A DNA stretch of 64,000 bases. Source: DASZXJ01 sp035545895 (GTDB taxonomy: Bacteria > Planctomycetota > Phycisphaerae > Tepidisphaerales > Tepidisphaeraceae). Shown piece by piece: positions 1 through 8,297 of this stretch. The notes beneath the pieces are model-generated. The model made no database searches and was not told the origin of the DNA. It saw only the letters and a list, made by a program, of their open reading frames with translations. The position numbers and the translations under genes were made by a program. Position 1 is the first letter of the stretch, and every line of letters starts with the position of its first letter. Location of the stretch: positions 1 to 64,000 of the forward strand of contig DASZXJ010000030.1 in NCBI GenBank assembly GCA_035545895.1. Direction: 5' to 3'.

Positions 1-116
1 GCTCGCGACCGGTTTTGCCAGCGCTGAACCGGTCGCGAGCGACCGAGCTAAAAAAAGGCGATGTTCCAACGTGTTCCGTAACGGTTCAGTTCAACAAAAA
101 TGTAAAACGAACCCAA
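1..116 (-). repeat. Composite dispersed repeat, copy 1 (cut by window start)
   Basis: Positions 1-14 and 27-40 form a perfect 14-bp inverted repeat around a 12-base loop, followed by GCTAAAAAAA. Positions 58-77 and 95-115 are close reverse-complement matches to 9938-9957 and 9899-9919. The order of blocks on the minus strand is the same as in the copy at 9899-10027 on the plus strand. The palindrome probably extends left beyond the window. Function is unknown; a REP or MITE-like non-coding element is the simplest reading. Confidence 0.6.
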
Positions 117-145
117 TTTTCGAAAAAATTGTCGTAAATACTTTT

Positions 146-162
146 ATGTAAATGACTTACAT
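146..162. promoter_or_regulatory. Inverted repeat ATGTAA-N5-TTACAT upstream of pgl
   Basis: A perfect 6-bp inverted repeat with a 5-base spacer ends 12 bases before the ATG at 175. Its size and place suit a dimeric repressor operator or a small leader hairpin near the ribosome binding region. No convincing -35/-10 pair was recognised beside it. Purely positional evidence. Confidence 0.3.
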
Positions 163-174
163 TCGAACCAAACC

Positions 175-900
175 ATGATCCCGCCTCAAATCAAAGTGTT
201 TCCTGACCTGAATGCGATCGCTGGCGACGCTGCGAACCGAATCGTCGAACTGGCTGCCCGGACGATTGCCAGCTTTGGGAAATTTTCCATCGTTCTATCG
301 GGTGGAAACACGCCCAGGACGCTTTATGAGCTGCTCGCGACGGAGGAATTTCGCGATCAAATCGACTGGGCCAGGGTGCAAATCTTTTTCGGAGACGAGC
401 GGTGTGTGCCGCCAGATCATGCAGACAGCAATTTTCGAATGGCTCAATTGGCGCTGTTAAGCAAGATTCCCGTTCCGGGTGACAATATTTACCGGATTCG
501 CGGGGAAATCGACCCAAACGAAGCCGCCATCGAATATGGCCGAATGCTCAAAGAACGTTTTGGCGAGGGAGGCGCTGACCTGACGCTGCTGGGAATGGGC
601 CCCGATGGACATACCGCCTCGCTGTTTCCTCACACTGAAGCATTGAAGGAAACCAAGCACCGATGCGTACCCAATTATGTGCCCAAGTTTGAATCGTGGC
701 GGGTGACAATCACCGTGCCATTTATTAACAAGTCGGGGCAGGTGCTGATTTTAGCAGCAGGCGCGGACAAAGCGCAGGCTTTGCGCGATGTGCTGGAAGG
801 TCCGCCCCGGCCCGACCATCTGCCGATACAAATGATCGCGCCAGCATCAGGGGCAATGACGTGGCTGATCGATATATCCGCAGCGGAAATGGAAAAATGA
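175..900 (+). CDS. pgl: 6-phosphogluconolactonase (DevB/Pgl family)
   Basis: Hydrolyses 6-phosphoglucono-1,5-lactone to 6-phosphogluconate, the second step of the oxidative pentose phosphate pathway, in the cytoplasm. The 241-residue protein is of normal family length. Family motifs are visible: SGGNTP at residues 42-47, GDERCVP at 73-79 and GMGPDGHTASLFP at about 140-152. The ATG at 175 is the first in-frame start; its Shine-Dalgarno match is weak. No glucose-6-phosphate dehydrogenase gene lies downstream, so if the window edge does not hide it, pgl is unlinked from its usual partner. A methyltransferase follows after 138 bases in the same direction. Confidence 0.93.
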   Translation: MIPPQIKVFPDLNAIAGDAANRIVELAARTIASFGKFSIVLSGGNTPRTLYELLATEEFRDQIDWARVQIFFGDERCVPPDHADSNFRMAQLALLSKIPVPGDNIYRIRGEIDPNEAAIEYGRMLKERFGEGGADLTLLGMGPDGHTASLFPHTEALKETKHRCVPNYVPKFESWRVTITVPFINKSGQVLILAAGADKAQALRDVLEGPPRPDHLPIQMIAPASGAMTWLIDISAAEMEK

Positions 901-1038
901 AGGTTTTGCAGGTGACTCGCCTTGAACATGCCGCTACCATTCGTCGCTCAGTTTCCTGCATGTGCCAGCATGTCGGCTTGTAAACCTGCGATCAGCGGAT
1001 TAAATTAGTGTCTGTTTACTCGGGAAGGTTCCTATCCC

Positions 1039-1683
1039 ATGCAAGAAGCATCAACCAAGCGAATTTACGATTGGCAATCCAAGGTTTACGAATCGACATT
1101 TGGTTTTCTGGTTCGCCGGCGCGTGCAAACCGCGGTAAACCATCTGGCCATCCGACCCAATGACCTGGTGTTGGACCTTGGGATCGGAACGGGTGCTTCG
1201 CTGAACTATTTTCCCACCGATCGAGGCCGCATCATTGGGATCGATCTTTCCAAGGGCATGCTCAATTATTGCCAGCAGAAGATTAATGAACGAGGACTGA
1301 AAAACGTCCGCATCTTCCAGGCCAACGCGTTGCAATTGCCTTTTGCGGACGATGTATTCGACCAGGTATTCATCAGCCATGTGATCAGCGTCGTCAGCGA
1401 CCCGGCCGCGCTGGTTCGTGAAGCTCAGCGCGTTGCCAAACCCGGCGCGAGAATTTTGATCCTCAACCATTTCCAATCGTCCAATCGCGTGATCGCGAAA
1501 TTTGAAAAGTGGACTTGTCCGTTCTGGGAGCACCTCGGTTGGCGCAGCGATTTGGCGCTCCAGGACGTCATTCGCGCGACCAACATGCAGATCGACTATC
1601 GATTCAAGCTCGGAAACATCGACTTGTGGGAAACGGTGGTAACGACCAACGACAAGTCGGCATTGAAAGCCTGCCCGGCGTGA
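1039..1683 (+). CDS. Class I SAM-dependent methyltransferase, PmtA/UbiE-like
   Basis: Probable methyltransferase of 214 residues. The SAM-binding loop LDLGIGTGAS is at residues 45-54 and the acidic strand-2 end GIDLSKGML at 67-75. The segment around residue 142 (ILNHF) resembles the PmtA group, which methylates phosphatidylethanolamine, so a lipid substrate is possible; ubiquinone/menaquinone methylation is a weaker alternative because UbiE-specific motifs are not seen. No signal peptide or membrane segment, so it is soluble or peripheral. It sits alone between pgl and a dehydrogenase, and context does not fix the substrate. Confidence 0.8.
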   Translation: MQEASTKRIYDWQSKVYESTFGFLVRRRVQTAVNHLAIRPNDLVLDLGIGTGASLNYFPTDRGRIIGIDLSKGMLNYCQQKINERGLKNVRIFQANALQLPFADDVFDQVFISHVISVVSDPAALVREAQRVAKPGARILILNHFQSSNRVIAKFEKWTCPFWEHLGWRSDLALQDVIRATNMQIDYRFKLGNIDLWETVVTTNDKSALKACPA

Positions 1684-1716
1684 TGTCACGCCGGCTCTCC
1701 CCCTGAATAAATATTT

Positions 1717-2670
1717 ATGCGCATCGTCGTTCTCGACGGCTATACCCTCAACCCCGGTGACAACCCGTGGGATTCACTGGCCAGGCTTGGCGAACTAACC
1801 ATTCACGATTACACGCCTGAAGACCAAATAGTAAAACAGGCAGCCGGTTACGAAATTCTGGTGACCAACAAAGCTCCGGTTTCCGCTCAGACGATTGCTC
1901 AACTTCCAAACTTGAAACTGATTGTTGTGACGGCAACGGGTTACAACATCGTGGACGTGCAGGCCGCTGCCAATCGCAATATCCCGGTATGCAATATTCC
2001 TGAATATGGCACGGACTCAGTCGCGCAGTTCACCTTTGCCCTGTTGATGGAATTGTGTCATCACGTCGGTTTGCACGATTCTGCGGTGAAAGATGGAGAA
2101 TGGACACGCAGCCGCAACTTTTCGTTCTGGAAAACGCCGCTGATCGAACTGGTCGGCAAGACGATGGGCGTCGTCGGTTTCGGTCGAATCGGCCAGCGCG
2201 TCGGAGAACTCGCGACGGCTTTCAAAATGAAAGTTATCTTCAACGCCCGGTCAAATTCGAGCGATCCGCGAGCCCGTTCGGTGAACGAATTATTTTCTGA
2301 AAGCGATGTCATTTCCCTGCATTGCCCATTGACCGATCAGACGCGCGGAATGGTCAATGCCAAGCTCCTGTCGCGAATGAAACCGAGCGGCTTGCTGATC
2401 AACACTTCTCGAGGCGGATTGGTGAACGAGCACGACTTGGCGAGCGTACTAAACGCGGGGTCCATCACCGGGGCAGCGGTGGATGTTGTTTCGGAAGAGC
2501 CGATTCGTGCGAGCAATCCATTGCTGAAGGCGAAAAACATCATCATCACGCCGCACAACGCCTGGGCCGCACTTGAACCGCGACAGCGCGTGATGCGCAC
2601 GACAGAACAAATCGTGTCATCGTTCCTTGCCGGTAAACCGATCAATGTTGTAAACAAAGTTACCGTTTAG
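1717..2670 (+). CDS. D-2-hydroxyacid dehydrogenase (glycerate dehydrogenase-like)
   Basis: NAD(P)-dependent oxidoreductase of the D-isomer-specific 2-hydroxyacid dehydrogenase family, 317 residues. The Rossmann motif GFGRIG is at 154-159. The catalytic set is present: Arg232 in NTSRGG, a Glu at 260-261 in VSEEP and His280 in TPHNAW. The overall pattern, including ATGYNIVD near residue 73, is closest to hydroxypyruvate reductase/glycerate dehydrogenase (HprA), which interconverts hydroxypyruvate and D-glycerate. Related lactate or phosphoglycerate dehydrogenases cannot be excluded from sequence alone; the C-terminal ACT domain typical of many SerA proteins is absent. The gene converges on a ThuA-like gene and a hairpin begins at its stop codon. 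Confidence 0.85.
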   Translation: MRIVVLDGYTLNPGDNPWDSLARLGELTIHDYTPEDQIVKQAAGYEILVTNKAPVSAQTIAQLPNLKLIVVTATGYNIVDVQAAANRNIPVCNIPEYGTDSVAQFTFALLMELCHHVGLHDSAVKDGEWTRSRNFSFWKTPLIELVGKTMGVVGFGRIGQRVGELATAFKMKVIFNARSNSSDPRARSVNELFSESDVISLHCPLTDQTRGMVNAKLLSRMKPSGLLINTSRGGLVNEHDLASVLNAGSITGAAVDVVSEEPIRASNPLLKAKNIIITPHNAWAALEPRQRVMRTTEQIVSSFLAGKPINVVNKVTV

Positions 2671-2690
2671 CGCCGGTCCGCAGGACCGGA
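2666..2690. terminator. GC-rich hairpin between convergent genes
   Basis: CCGGTCC at 2673-2679 pairs with GGACCGG at 2683-2689 around a GCA loop. It begins with TTTAGC at the stop codon of the dehydrogenase gene and lies between two convergent genes, where a bidirectional terminator is expected. There is no clear T tract. The TTTAGC edge is shared with other palindromes in this window, so it may equally be a dispersed REP-like element. Confidence 0.4.
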
Positions 2691-2713
2691 ATCGTCTCAA
2701 TTGAGAAGGGAGG

Positions 2714-3439
2714 TCAATCCAGCCAACCCTTTTTCCGATTTCCAAATGTTTGTCTTGAAACATCGGTTGTCGATGTTGCCCATCGAGCTGCGTTCTCAAT
2801 CAGCTTGAGCATGTTTTGATCGTGATAGGTGGGGAATGTTTCGTGCCCAGGTCGCAGATAAACGATTTTTCCTGCGCCGCGTGTCCATGTGCAACCGCTG
2901 CGGAAGACTTCGCCGCCGCTGAAGCTGCTGATCAGGAACGTGCATTCCGGCTCGGGAATGTCGAAGAATTCACCGTACATTTCCTCGCGGGGGAGGATGA
3001 AATGATCGTCAATGCCTTTGACAATCGGATGGCCCGGACGGGTGACCCAGAGGATCTCGCGCTCATTCTGCTCGACGCGCCATTTCAGGTCGCAATTGGT
3101 TCCCATGAGCCGTTTGAATGGCTTGGAAAAATGTCCGCTGTGAAGGGCGACAAACCCCATGCCGTTCAGCACGCGCTGATGCACGCGTTCGACGATCTCG
3201 TCTTTGACATCGCCGTGCGCCGTGTGACCCCACCAGGTCATCACATCGGTTTCGTCCAGCACCTGCTGAGAAAGTCCATGTTCCGGCTCATCAAGCGTGG
3301 CTGTTCGAACAATGAGATCGCTGCTTTTGCGCAGATGCGAAGCAATGGCTTCGTGCATTCCGTGCGGGTAAAGCTCAGCCACCACCGCGCTGGTCTTTTC
3401 GTGACGATATTCGTGCCAGATCGTTACTCTGATCGGCAT
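2714..3439 (-). CDS. ThuA-domain protein (trehalose utilisation-like)
   Basis: About 241 residues covering a single ThuA domain, a class I glutamine-amidotransferase-like fold. The N-terminus MPIRVTIWHEYRHEK is typical of the bacterial ThuA group; other recognisable parts are MTWWGHTAHG and FVALHSGHFSKPF. ThuA was named from trehalose/sucrose catabolism in rhizobia; the enzymatic role is not settled, so only the domain is called. The start chosen is the ATG at 3439, which has AAAGGA upstream; another ATG lies three codons earlier but directly on that motif. It follows the SOD gene by 12 bases in the same direction, so the two are probably co-transcribed. Confidence 0.8.
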   Translation of the reverse strand: MPIRVTIWHEYRHEKTSAVVAELYPHGMHEAIASHLRKSSDLIVRTATLDEPEHGLSQQVLDETDVMTWWGHTAHGDVKDEIVERVHQRVLNGMGFVALHSGHFSKPFKRLMGTNCDLKWRVEQNEREILWVTRPGHPIVKGIDDHFILPREEMYGEFFDIPEPECTFLISSFSGGEVFRSGCTWTRGAGKIVYLRPGHETFPTYHDQNMLKLIENAARWATSTTDVSRQTFGNRKKGWLD

Positions 3440-3451
3440 GGGGTACATCCT

Positions 3452-4000
3452 TTATTTTTTGACTTCAATCACGCCTCCCGCGATGCGCGGTCCGGCGTTT
3501 CCTGCGGGCTGACTTTTCAGATCGTCCGGTTTTCCGTGAACGATGACGGCCTTGCCAACGATGTCGTTCTTTGCGCCGCTGCCGATGGAGATGTCGTCAA
3601 CGGTTATTTCAAACATGGCCATGCCCATGGCGTCGGCTTTGACATTTCCGAAGTCGCCGGCGTGATGCTGCGGCGCATCGGGCGCGCCATGCTGATGGCC
3701 TTCGGGGTTGAAATGTCCGCCCGCGCTGGTGAGGTCGGCGGCGCTGAGGTCACCTTTCTCGTGAATATGAAACGCATGCTCGGAATTGGGAGCCAGCCCC
3801 ATAATGTGGGCCATGACTTTCACCTTATCGCCCGTTTGGGTGAAGGTGACGGTGCCGGTCACATGGTTATCCGTGGGTTGAGTGGTGGCGGCTTTGGAAG
3901 GCGCCAAAGTTGCAACAGCAACCACGTCGGCGGCGATGGCGCCACGCGTAAGGAACGCCACTATAGCCACTGCAAACAATGTTTTGACCGATCGAATCAT
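3452..4000 (-). CDS. sodC: Exported Cu/Zn-type superoxide dismutase family protein
   Basis: Predicted periplasmic superoxide dismutase of about 182 residues. An N-terminal signal peptide (MIRSVKTLFAVAIVAFL, cleavage near AIAAD) is followed by a Thr-rich linker and one SOD_Cu domain. Metal ligands are visible in HAFHIHEKGD, GGHFNPEGHQHG, HHAGDFGN and VIVHG; the active-site Arg is kept in GPRIAGGV. Both cysteines of the usual structural disulfide are missing: the family's GxC is GDL here and ACGV is AGGV. The start at 4000 has AGGAG at good spacing; an in-frame extension to 4216 would bury the signal peptide and is rejected. The intergenic space upstream is shared with acnA on the other strand. 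Confidence 0.88.
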   Translation of the reverse strand: MIRSVKTLFAVAIVAFLTRGAIAADVVAVATLAPSKAATTQPTDNHVTGTVTFTQTGDKVKVMAHIMGLAPNSEHAFHIHEKGDLSAADLTSAGGHFNPEGHQHGAPDAPQHHAGDFGNVKADAMGMAMFEITVDDISIGSGAKNDIVGKAVIVHGKPDDLKSQPAGNAGPRIAGGVIEVKK

Positions 4001-4169
4001 AATCCTTCTCCTGTATTGAGTGGCGAACATAGTAAAGCCCTCAGCAGTGCACGCAAGCAGGGGGGCTCCTATGATTGATTTATCAGGGAAATCCTGCTGC
4101 TCCGGAGTAAACTTGAGGCATGAACCGCTCGCCCATAAGATGCCCCCCTGCTTTTTGACAGGAATAACA

Positions 4170-6833
4170 ATGGCTAGCAAAGGTAATCCGTTTGGCGCAT
4201 CGGCGTCGCTTCCCACTCAGGCCGGCAACGTTACGATCTATCGTCTGGCGAAACTTCAGGAATTGGGTCTCGCCAAGCTCGATGAATTGCCGTTTTCCAT
4301 CAAAGTCCTTCTGGAAAGCTGTCTGCGCAATACCGACAACTTTCAGGTGAACGAGCAGGATGTAACGCGACTCGCAGCCTGGAAGCCGGATGCGACCCAG
4401 ACTTTTGAAGTGCCGTTCAAAGTCGGACGGGTGATCTTGCAGGACTTCACTGGCGTACCCTGCGTGGTCGATCTGGCCGCGATGCGCGCTGCAATGAAGC
4501 GCGCGGGCGGCGATCCGCAGAAGATCAATCCGCTCGTGCATGTCGATCTGGTCATCGATCACTCTGTTCAGGTGGATGAATTTGGCAGCGAATCGGCGCT
4601 GTTCCTCAATTCGCAAAAGGAATTTGAACGCAATCGCGAGCGGTATGAGTTTCTGAAGTGGGGACAGAAGGCATTCCGCAATTTCGGAGTCGTTCCCCCG
4701 GCAACCGGCATTGTGCATCAGGTCAATCTGGAATATCTCGCCAGTGTTGTCATGACCGAGAACGGCGTGGCGTTTCCCGATTCATTGGTGGGGACCGATT
4801 CTCACACGACGATGATTAATGGTCTGGGCGTGGTCGGCTGGGGCGTCGGCGGGATCGAAGCCGAAGCATGCATGCTGGGCCAGCCGATCTATCTCGTCAC
4901 GCCGCAGGTCGTTGGTTTCAAACTTACCGGTAAATTGCCCGAGGGCGCAACGGCGACTGATCTGGTGTTGACCATCACCCAGATTCTCCGCAGCTTTGGC
5001 GTGGTTGAGAAATTCGTCGAATTTTTCGGCGAAGGTCTGTCAACGATGTCCGTCGCCGATCGTGCGACGATTGCCAACATGGCGCCGGAATATGGCGCGA
5101 CGATCGGATTTTTCCCAGTCGATGATCAGGCACTCAAATATCTTCGATTGACCGGCCGAGCGCCCGGACAGGTTGATCTGGTCGAACGATATTGCAAGGA
5201 GCAGGGTTTATGGCGGCAGGACAAGAGCGAGCCAAAATACACGCAGGTTCTTGAGCTTGATCTCGGCACGGTGGTGCCGAGCCTTGCCGGGCCCAAGCGC
5301 CCGCAGGATCGAGTGGAACTCCCCAATGTTCGCAAGAGTTTCGCCAGCGCCTTCCCATTAGCCCCCGGCTCCGCCGGGGGACACGCCCCAGCAACAGGCG
5401 GCGTCGCCGTCGCCGAGGAAGTCGAACTCAAGAACGCGGATGTTGTCATCGCTGCAATTACCAGTTGCACCAACACCAGCAATCCGAGCGTGATGTTGGC
5501 GGCGGGTCTGCTCGCGAAGAAGGCGATCGAAAAGGGTTTGAAGGTCAAGCCGCACGTCAAGACGAGCTTGTCCCCCGGTAGTCGCGTGGTGACGGACTAT
5601 TTCGAGAAAGCCGGACTTCAGAAATATCTCGACATGGTCGGTTTCCAAACGACCGGTTATGGCTGCATGACTTGCATCGGTAATTCCGGTCCATTGCCGG
5701 AACATATTTCGCGACAGGTTGAAGAGCACAATCTTGCGGTGGCTGCGGTGTTGTCGGGCAACCGCAACTTTGAAGGTCGAATCAATCCGCATGTGAAGGC
5801 AAACTATCTTGCGTCTCCGCCTTTGGTGGTTGCTTACGCCTTGGCGGGTACAGTGGATATCGATCTGAAATCCGAACCGATTGGAACGGGCAATGGCGGT
5901 CAAAAAGTTTACCTCCGCGATATCTGGCCGACTCAGCAGGAAGTGAACAACGCGATTGAAACCTGCGTGTCGCCGGAAATGTTCAAATCGCAATATACGA
6001 ACGTAGGCGACAAGAACGAACAATGGAACGCGATCCCGGTTCGAGGCGGCGAGCTGTTCGATTTCGACCCCAAGAGCACTTACATCCAGGAACCATCGTT
6101 CTTCATGGATCTCAAGCCCAATCCGGCTCCAATCAAACCGATCAATTCGGCTCGTGTGCTGGTGATGGTCGGCGACAGCGTGACGACCGATCACATTTCC
6201 CCGGCGGGCTCGATCAAGAAGGATTCCCCGGCTGGGAAGTTTCTGATGGATAATGGCGTGAAACCGCTGGACTTCAACAGCTATGGTTCACGTCGAGGCA
6301 ATGATCGCGTGATGACGCGCGGAACGTTTGCCAATATCCGCCTGAAGAACCAGCTTGCTCCGGGCACTGAAGGCGGCGTAACCAAATATCTGCCGACGTC
6401 GGAAGTGACCTCGATTTATGATGCCTCCATCCGTTACCAACAAGCGGGCACCCCATTGATCGTCTTGGCAGGCAAGGATTATGGCATGGGTTCAAGCCGC
6501 GACTGGGCTGCCAAGGGCGTGTTCCTGCTAGGCGTCAAAGCCGCCATCGCGGAGAGCTTCGAGCGAATCCATCGCAGCAATCTAGTGGGAATGGGTGTCT
6601 TGCCGTTGGTATTTAAGAAGGGCGAGACGCGCGCATCGCTGGGTCTGACCGGCGAAGAAATTTATAGCATCCAGGTGGATGACCATCTCAAGCCCGGACA
6701 GGACGTCGTTGTCAAAGCGGGTGATAAGACCTTCATCACTACTTGCCGAATCGATACGCCGGTTGAACTGGAATACTACCGCAACGGCGGAATCCTGCAG
6801 ACCGTGCTTCGAAAAATGTTGAAAGGTGGATAA
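4170..6833 (+). CDS. acnA: Aconitate hydratase A
   Basis: Isomerises citrate to isocitrate via cis-aconitate in the TCA cycle, using a [4Fe-4S] cluster. The 887-residue length fits the AcnA/IRP group. Cluster ligands are Cys433 in SCTNTSN and Cys499 and Cys502 in GCMTCIG. The swivel domain follows the linker and carries GKDYGMGSSRDW near residue 765-776, with the catalytic serine. The ATG at 4170 has GACAGGAA upstream and gives the family N-terminus; an in-frame ATG at 4020 would add 50 residues unlike aconitase. Odd point: a low-complexity linker at about residues 397-412 is encoded by a palindrome (5359-5382). The isocitrate dehydrogenase gene is 2 kb away and malate dehydrogenase is at 61990. 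Confidence 0.97.
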   Translation: MASKGNPFGASASLPTQAGNVTIYRLAKLQELGLAKLDELPFSIKVLLESCLRNTDNFQVNEQDVTRLAAWKPDATQTFEVPFKVGRVILQDFTGVPCVVDLAAMRAAMKRAGGDPQKINPLVHVDLVIDHSVQVDEFGSESALFLNSQKEFERNRERYEFLKWGQKAFRNFGVVPPATGIVHQVNLEYLASVVMTENGVAFPDSLVGTDSHTTMINGLGVVGWGVGGIEAEACMLGQPIYLVTPQVVGFKLTGKLPEGATATDLVLTITQILRSFGVVEKFVEFFGEGLSTMSVADRATIANMAPEYGATIGFFPVDDQALKYLRLTGRAPGQVDLVERYCKEQGLWRQDKSEPKYTQVLELDLGTVVPSLAGPKRPQDRVELPNVRKSFASAFPLAPGSAGGHAPATGGVAVAEEVELKNADVVIAAITSCTNTSNPSVMLAAGLLAKKAIEKGLKVKPHVKTSLSPGSRVVTDYFEKAGLQKYLDMVGFQTTGYGCMTCIGNSGPLPEHISRQVEEHNLAVAAVLSGNRNFEGRINPHVKANYLASPPLVVAYALAGTVDIDLKSEPIGTGNGGQKVYLRDIWPTQQEVNNAIETCVSPEMFKSQYTNVGDKNEQWNAIPVRGGELFDFDPKSTYIQEPSFFMDLKPNPAPIKPINSARVLVMVGDSVTTDHISPAGSIKKDSPAGKFLMDNGVKPLDFNSYGSRRGNDRVMTRGTFANIRLKNQLAPGTEGGVTKYLPTSEVTSIYDASIRYQQAGTPLIVLAGKDYGMGSSRDWAAKGVFLLGVKAAIAESFERIHRSNLVGMGVLPLVFKKGETRASLGLTGEEIYSIQVDDHLKPGQDVVVKAGDKTFITTCRIDTPVELEYYRNGGILQTVLRKMLKGG
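5359..5382. repeat. In-frame palindromic element inside acnA
   Basis: CCCCCGGC at 5362-5369 and GCCGGGGG at 5373-5380 form a perfect 8-bp stem with a TCC loop, preceded by TTAGC. It is translated as part of a Gly/Ala/Pro linker just before the iron-sulfur half-site. The TTAGC edge and GC-rich stem resemble intergenic palindromes elsewhere in this window, suggesting a repeat inserted in frame into a tolerant linker. Confidence 0.55.
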
Positions 6834-6862
6834 AAAACGAACCCGGGCATCTCCCAATCTGT

Positions 6863-7060
6863 ATGATTGAAATGCCTCACCCAATGAGTTCAAAACTGCG
6901 GAATCATCAGCGGATCGCGCGGCTCAGCCGCGAGAAGATCGAACAGCTTCTAAATGAGCATCCGCTGACTGCTATCGAACCGTTGCCATTACGGGTCGCA
7001 CGGAAGAATGATCCTGACGGGCCATTCCGCGCGATCAAGCCTATGCGGAAATCGGCTTAA
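6863..7060 (+). CDS. Hypothetical small basic protein
   Basis: A 65-codon reading frame 29 bases after acnA, in the same direction and ending just before a convergent gene. The product is rich in Arg/Lys, with a predicted amphipathic stretch around SREKIEQLLNEHP. No domain recognised. The first start is at 6863; ATG 6884 is an alternative, and neither has a strong ribosome binding site. It could be a real small protein in the acnA transcript or a chance frame. Confidence 0.35.
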   Translation: MIEMPHPMSSKLRNHQRIARLSREKIEQLLNEHPLTAIEPLPLRVARKNDPDGPFRAIKPMRKSA

Positions 7061-7070
7061 CCTAGATTCT

Positions 7071-7589
7071 TCAGTTTTCTACCTGTTCAAAATTCTCGAC
7101 CATGTCTTGAACAAACTGGCTTTCAAGTTCCACAGGGTCGAGCGCGCGTTGCAGTTCGAGACATGCGAAAATCACTGCGACGAACAGCAGCAGCAGACCC
7201 ACGATGAACAAGGGTACAGCCGCGAACATCGCAACTGGCCAAATGGCGCTGAGTCCAACACACAATGAGCAAATCGATAAACATGCGATGGTCAGCAGCA
7301 AACACAGCAGGGTTCGTTGAAGCAGATGCGCCCGTCGAATGACATGTTTCGTTTGAACCTGAAGCATGCCGAGCATTTCCTGATGTTTCACGGTGGAGAT
7401 GCTGTCGCCGCCGCCGCTGGCGCGATTCCTCGCCAGTGCTTCGGTTTCGTTCAATCGTTCACGTTGAAAGGCGCGTAATCGTGACACCACTGCGGCCAAT
7501 CGATTGTAGAACGCGAGACACAGGAGCCCGCATGCCGAAATAACGATGATCGGTCCAACACCCGTAGCGATAACTTTTGACCAGTCCAT
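7071..7589 (-). CDS. DUF2721-like integral membrane protein
   Basis: A 172-residue membrane protein. One hydrophobic helix lies at the N-terminus (about residues 10-28), followed by a charged segment with NRLAAVVSRLRAF, and two closely spaced hydrophobic helices at about 90-145; the C-terminus is acidic. This layout and the GLL-x-NRLAAV-x-RxR motif match the DUF2721 family, whose function is unknown. It is transcribed divergently from the methyltransferase-domain gene that starts near 7660, with about 70 bases between the starts. Confidence 0.7.
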   Translation of the reverse strand: MDWSKVIATGVGPIIVISACGLLCLAFYNRLAAVVSRLRAFQRERLNETEALARNRASGGGDSISTVKHQEMLGMLQVQTKHVIRRAHLLQRTLLCLLLTIACLSICSLCVGLSAIWPVAMFAAVPLFIVGLLLLFVAVIFACLELQRALDPVELESQFVQDMVENFEQVEN

Positions 7590-7659
7590 GTTCGCAAGCC
7601 TATCCGGTGCCTGTCACAACTCAATGGGCAGAATGCATTACTTGCCGCGATTGATTAAG

Positions 7660-8289
7660 ATGACAACCATGGAACGAGCTGTGCTTAATGTCGGCGGCGG
7701 CGCCAAGTCGTATCCAATTTCCGCCCACTATTCAGGGTGGCGTCATGATCTGCTTGATATCGATCCTGCCTGCAATCCCGATATTTTGATGGATGCTCGT
7801 TCGCTCGCCACCCTGCCTGGTGGTACGTACGATGCGGTTTATTGTTCACATAATCTTGAGCATTACCATCGTCATGACGCCATCAAGGTTGTGCAAGGCT
7901 TCATCCACGTGCTCAAGCCGGATGGGTTTGTTGAGATTCACGTCCCCGATGTCCAGATGGTGATGCGCCATGCCATCGCGAACAATCTGGATATTGATGA
8001 TGTACTATACGTCGCCCGCGCCGGACCGATTCTCGTCCGCGATGTCATCTATGGTTATCACGTGGAGATCGAGCGGTCCAACAACGACTTTTACGGACAC
8101 CGAACGGGTTTTTCTCCCAAGAGCTTGCAGGCGTTTTTGTTCAGTTTGGGATTTGCCGCCGGTAATGTCAGTTCCCCACCCTTCAGGCCGGACCCGACGC
8201 ATCATGCGTTTGCGATGCAGGCGCTGATGTTTAAGCAATTGCCGACCCCCGAACAGACCAAGCTGCTTGGCCTGACGGCAAGCCGTTAA
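7660..8289 (+). CDS. Methyltransferase-domain protein, type seen in polysaccharide loci
   Basis: About 209 residues. The N-terminus LNVGGGAKSYPIS is a SAM-binding glycine loop, followed by LLDIDPACNPDIL and CSHNLEHYHRHD, as in the methyltransferase-11 group often found in surface-glycan gene clusters. The substrate is unknown. The start is uncertain: ATG 7660 and ATG 7669 both precede the domain closely, and upstream in-frame starts would overlap the promoter region of the divergent gene. It converges with a PilZ gene 8 bases past its stop. Confidence 0.72.
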   Translation: MTTMERAVLNVGGGAKSYPISAHYSGWRHDLLDIDPACNPDILMDARSLATLPGGTYDAVYCSHNLEHYHRHDAIKVVQGFIHVLKPDGFVEIHVPDVQMVMRHAIANNLDIDDVLYVARAGPILVRDVIYGYHVEIERSNNDFYGHRTGFSPKSLQAFLFSLGFAAGNVSSPPFRPDPTHHAFAMQALMFKQLPTPEQTKLLGLTASR

Positions 8290-8297
8290 GAAGGAAT

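Noticed and set aside
2816..4078. A 420-codon plus-strand frame opposite the ThuA and SOD genes
   Set aside because: Both minus-strand genes have family motifs, a signal peptide and ribosome binding sites; the plus frame has none.
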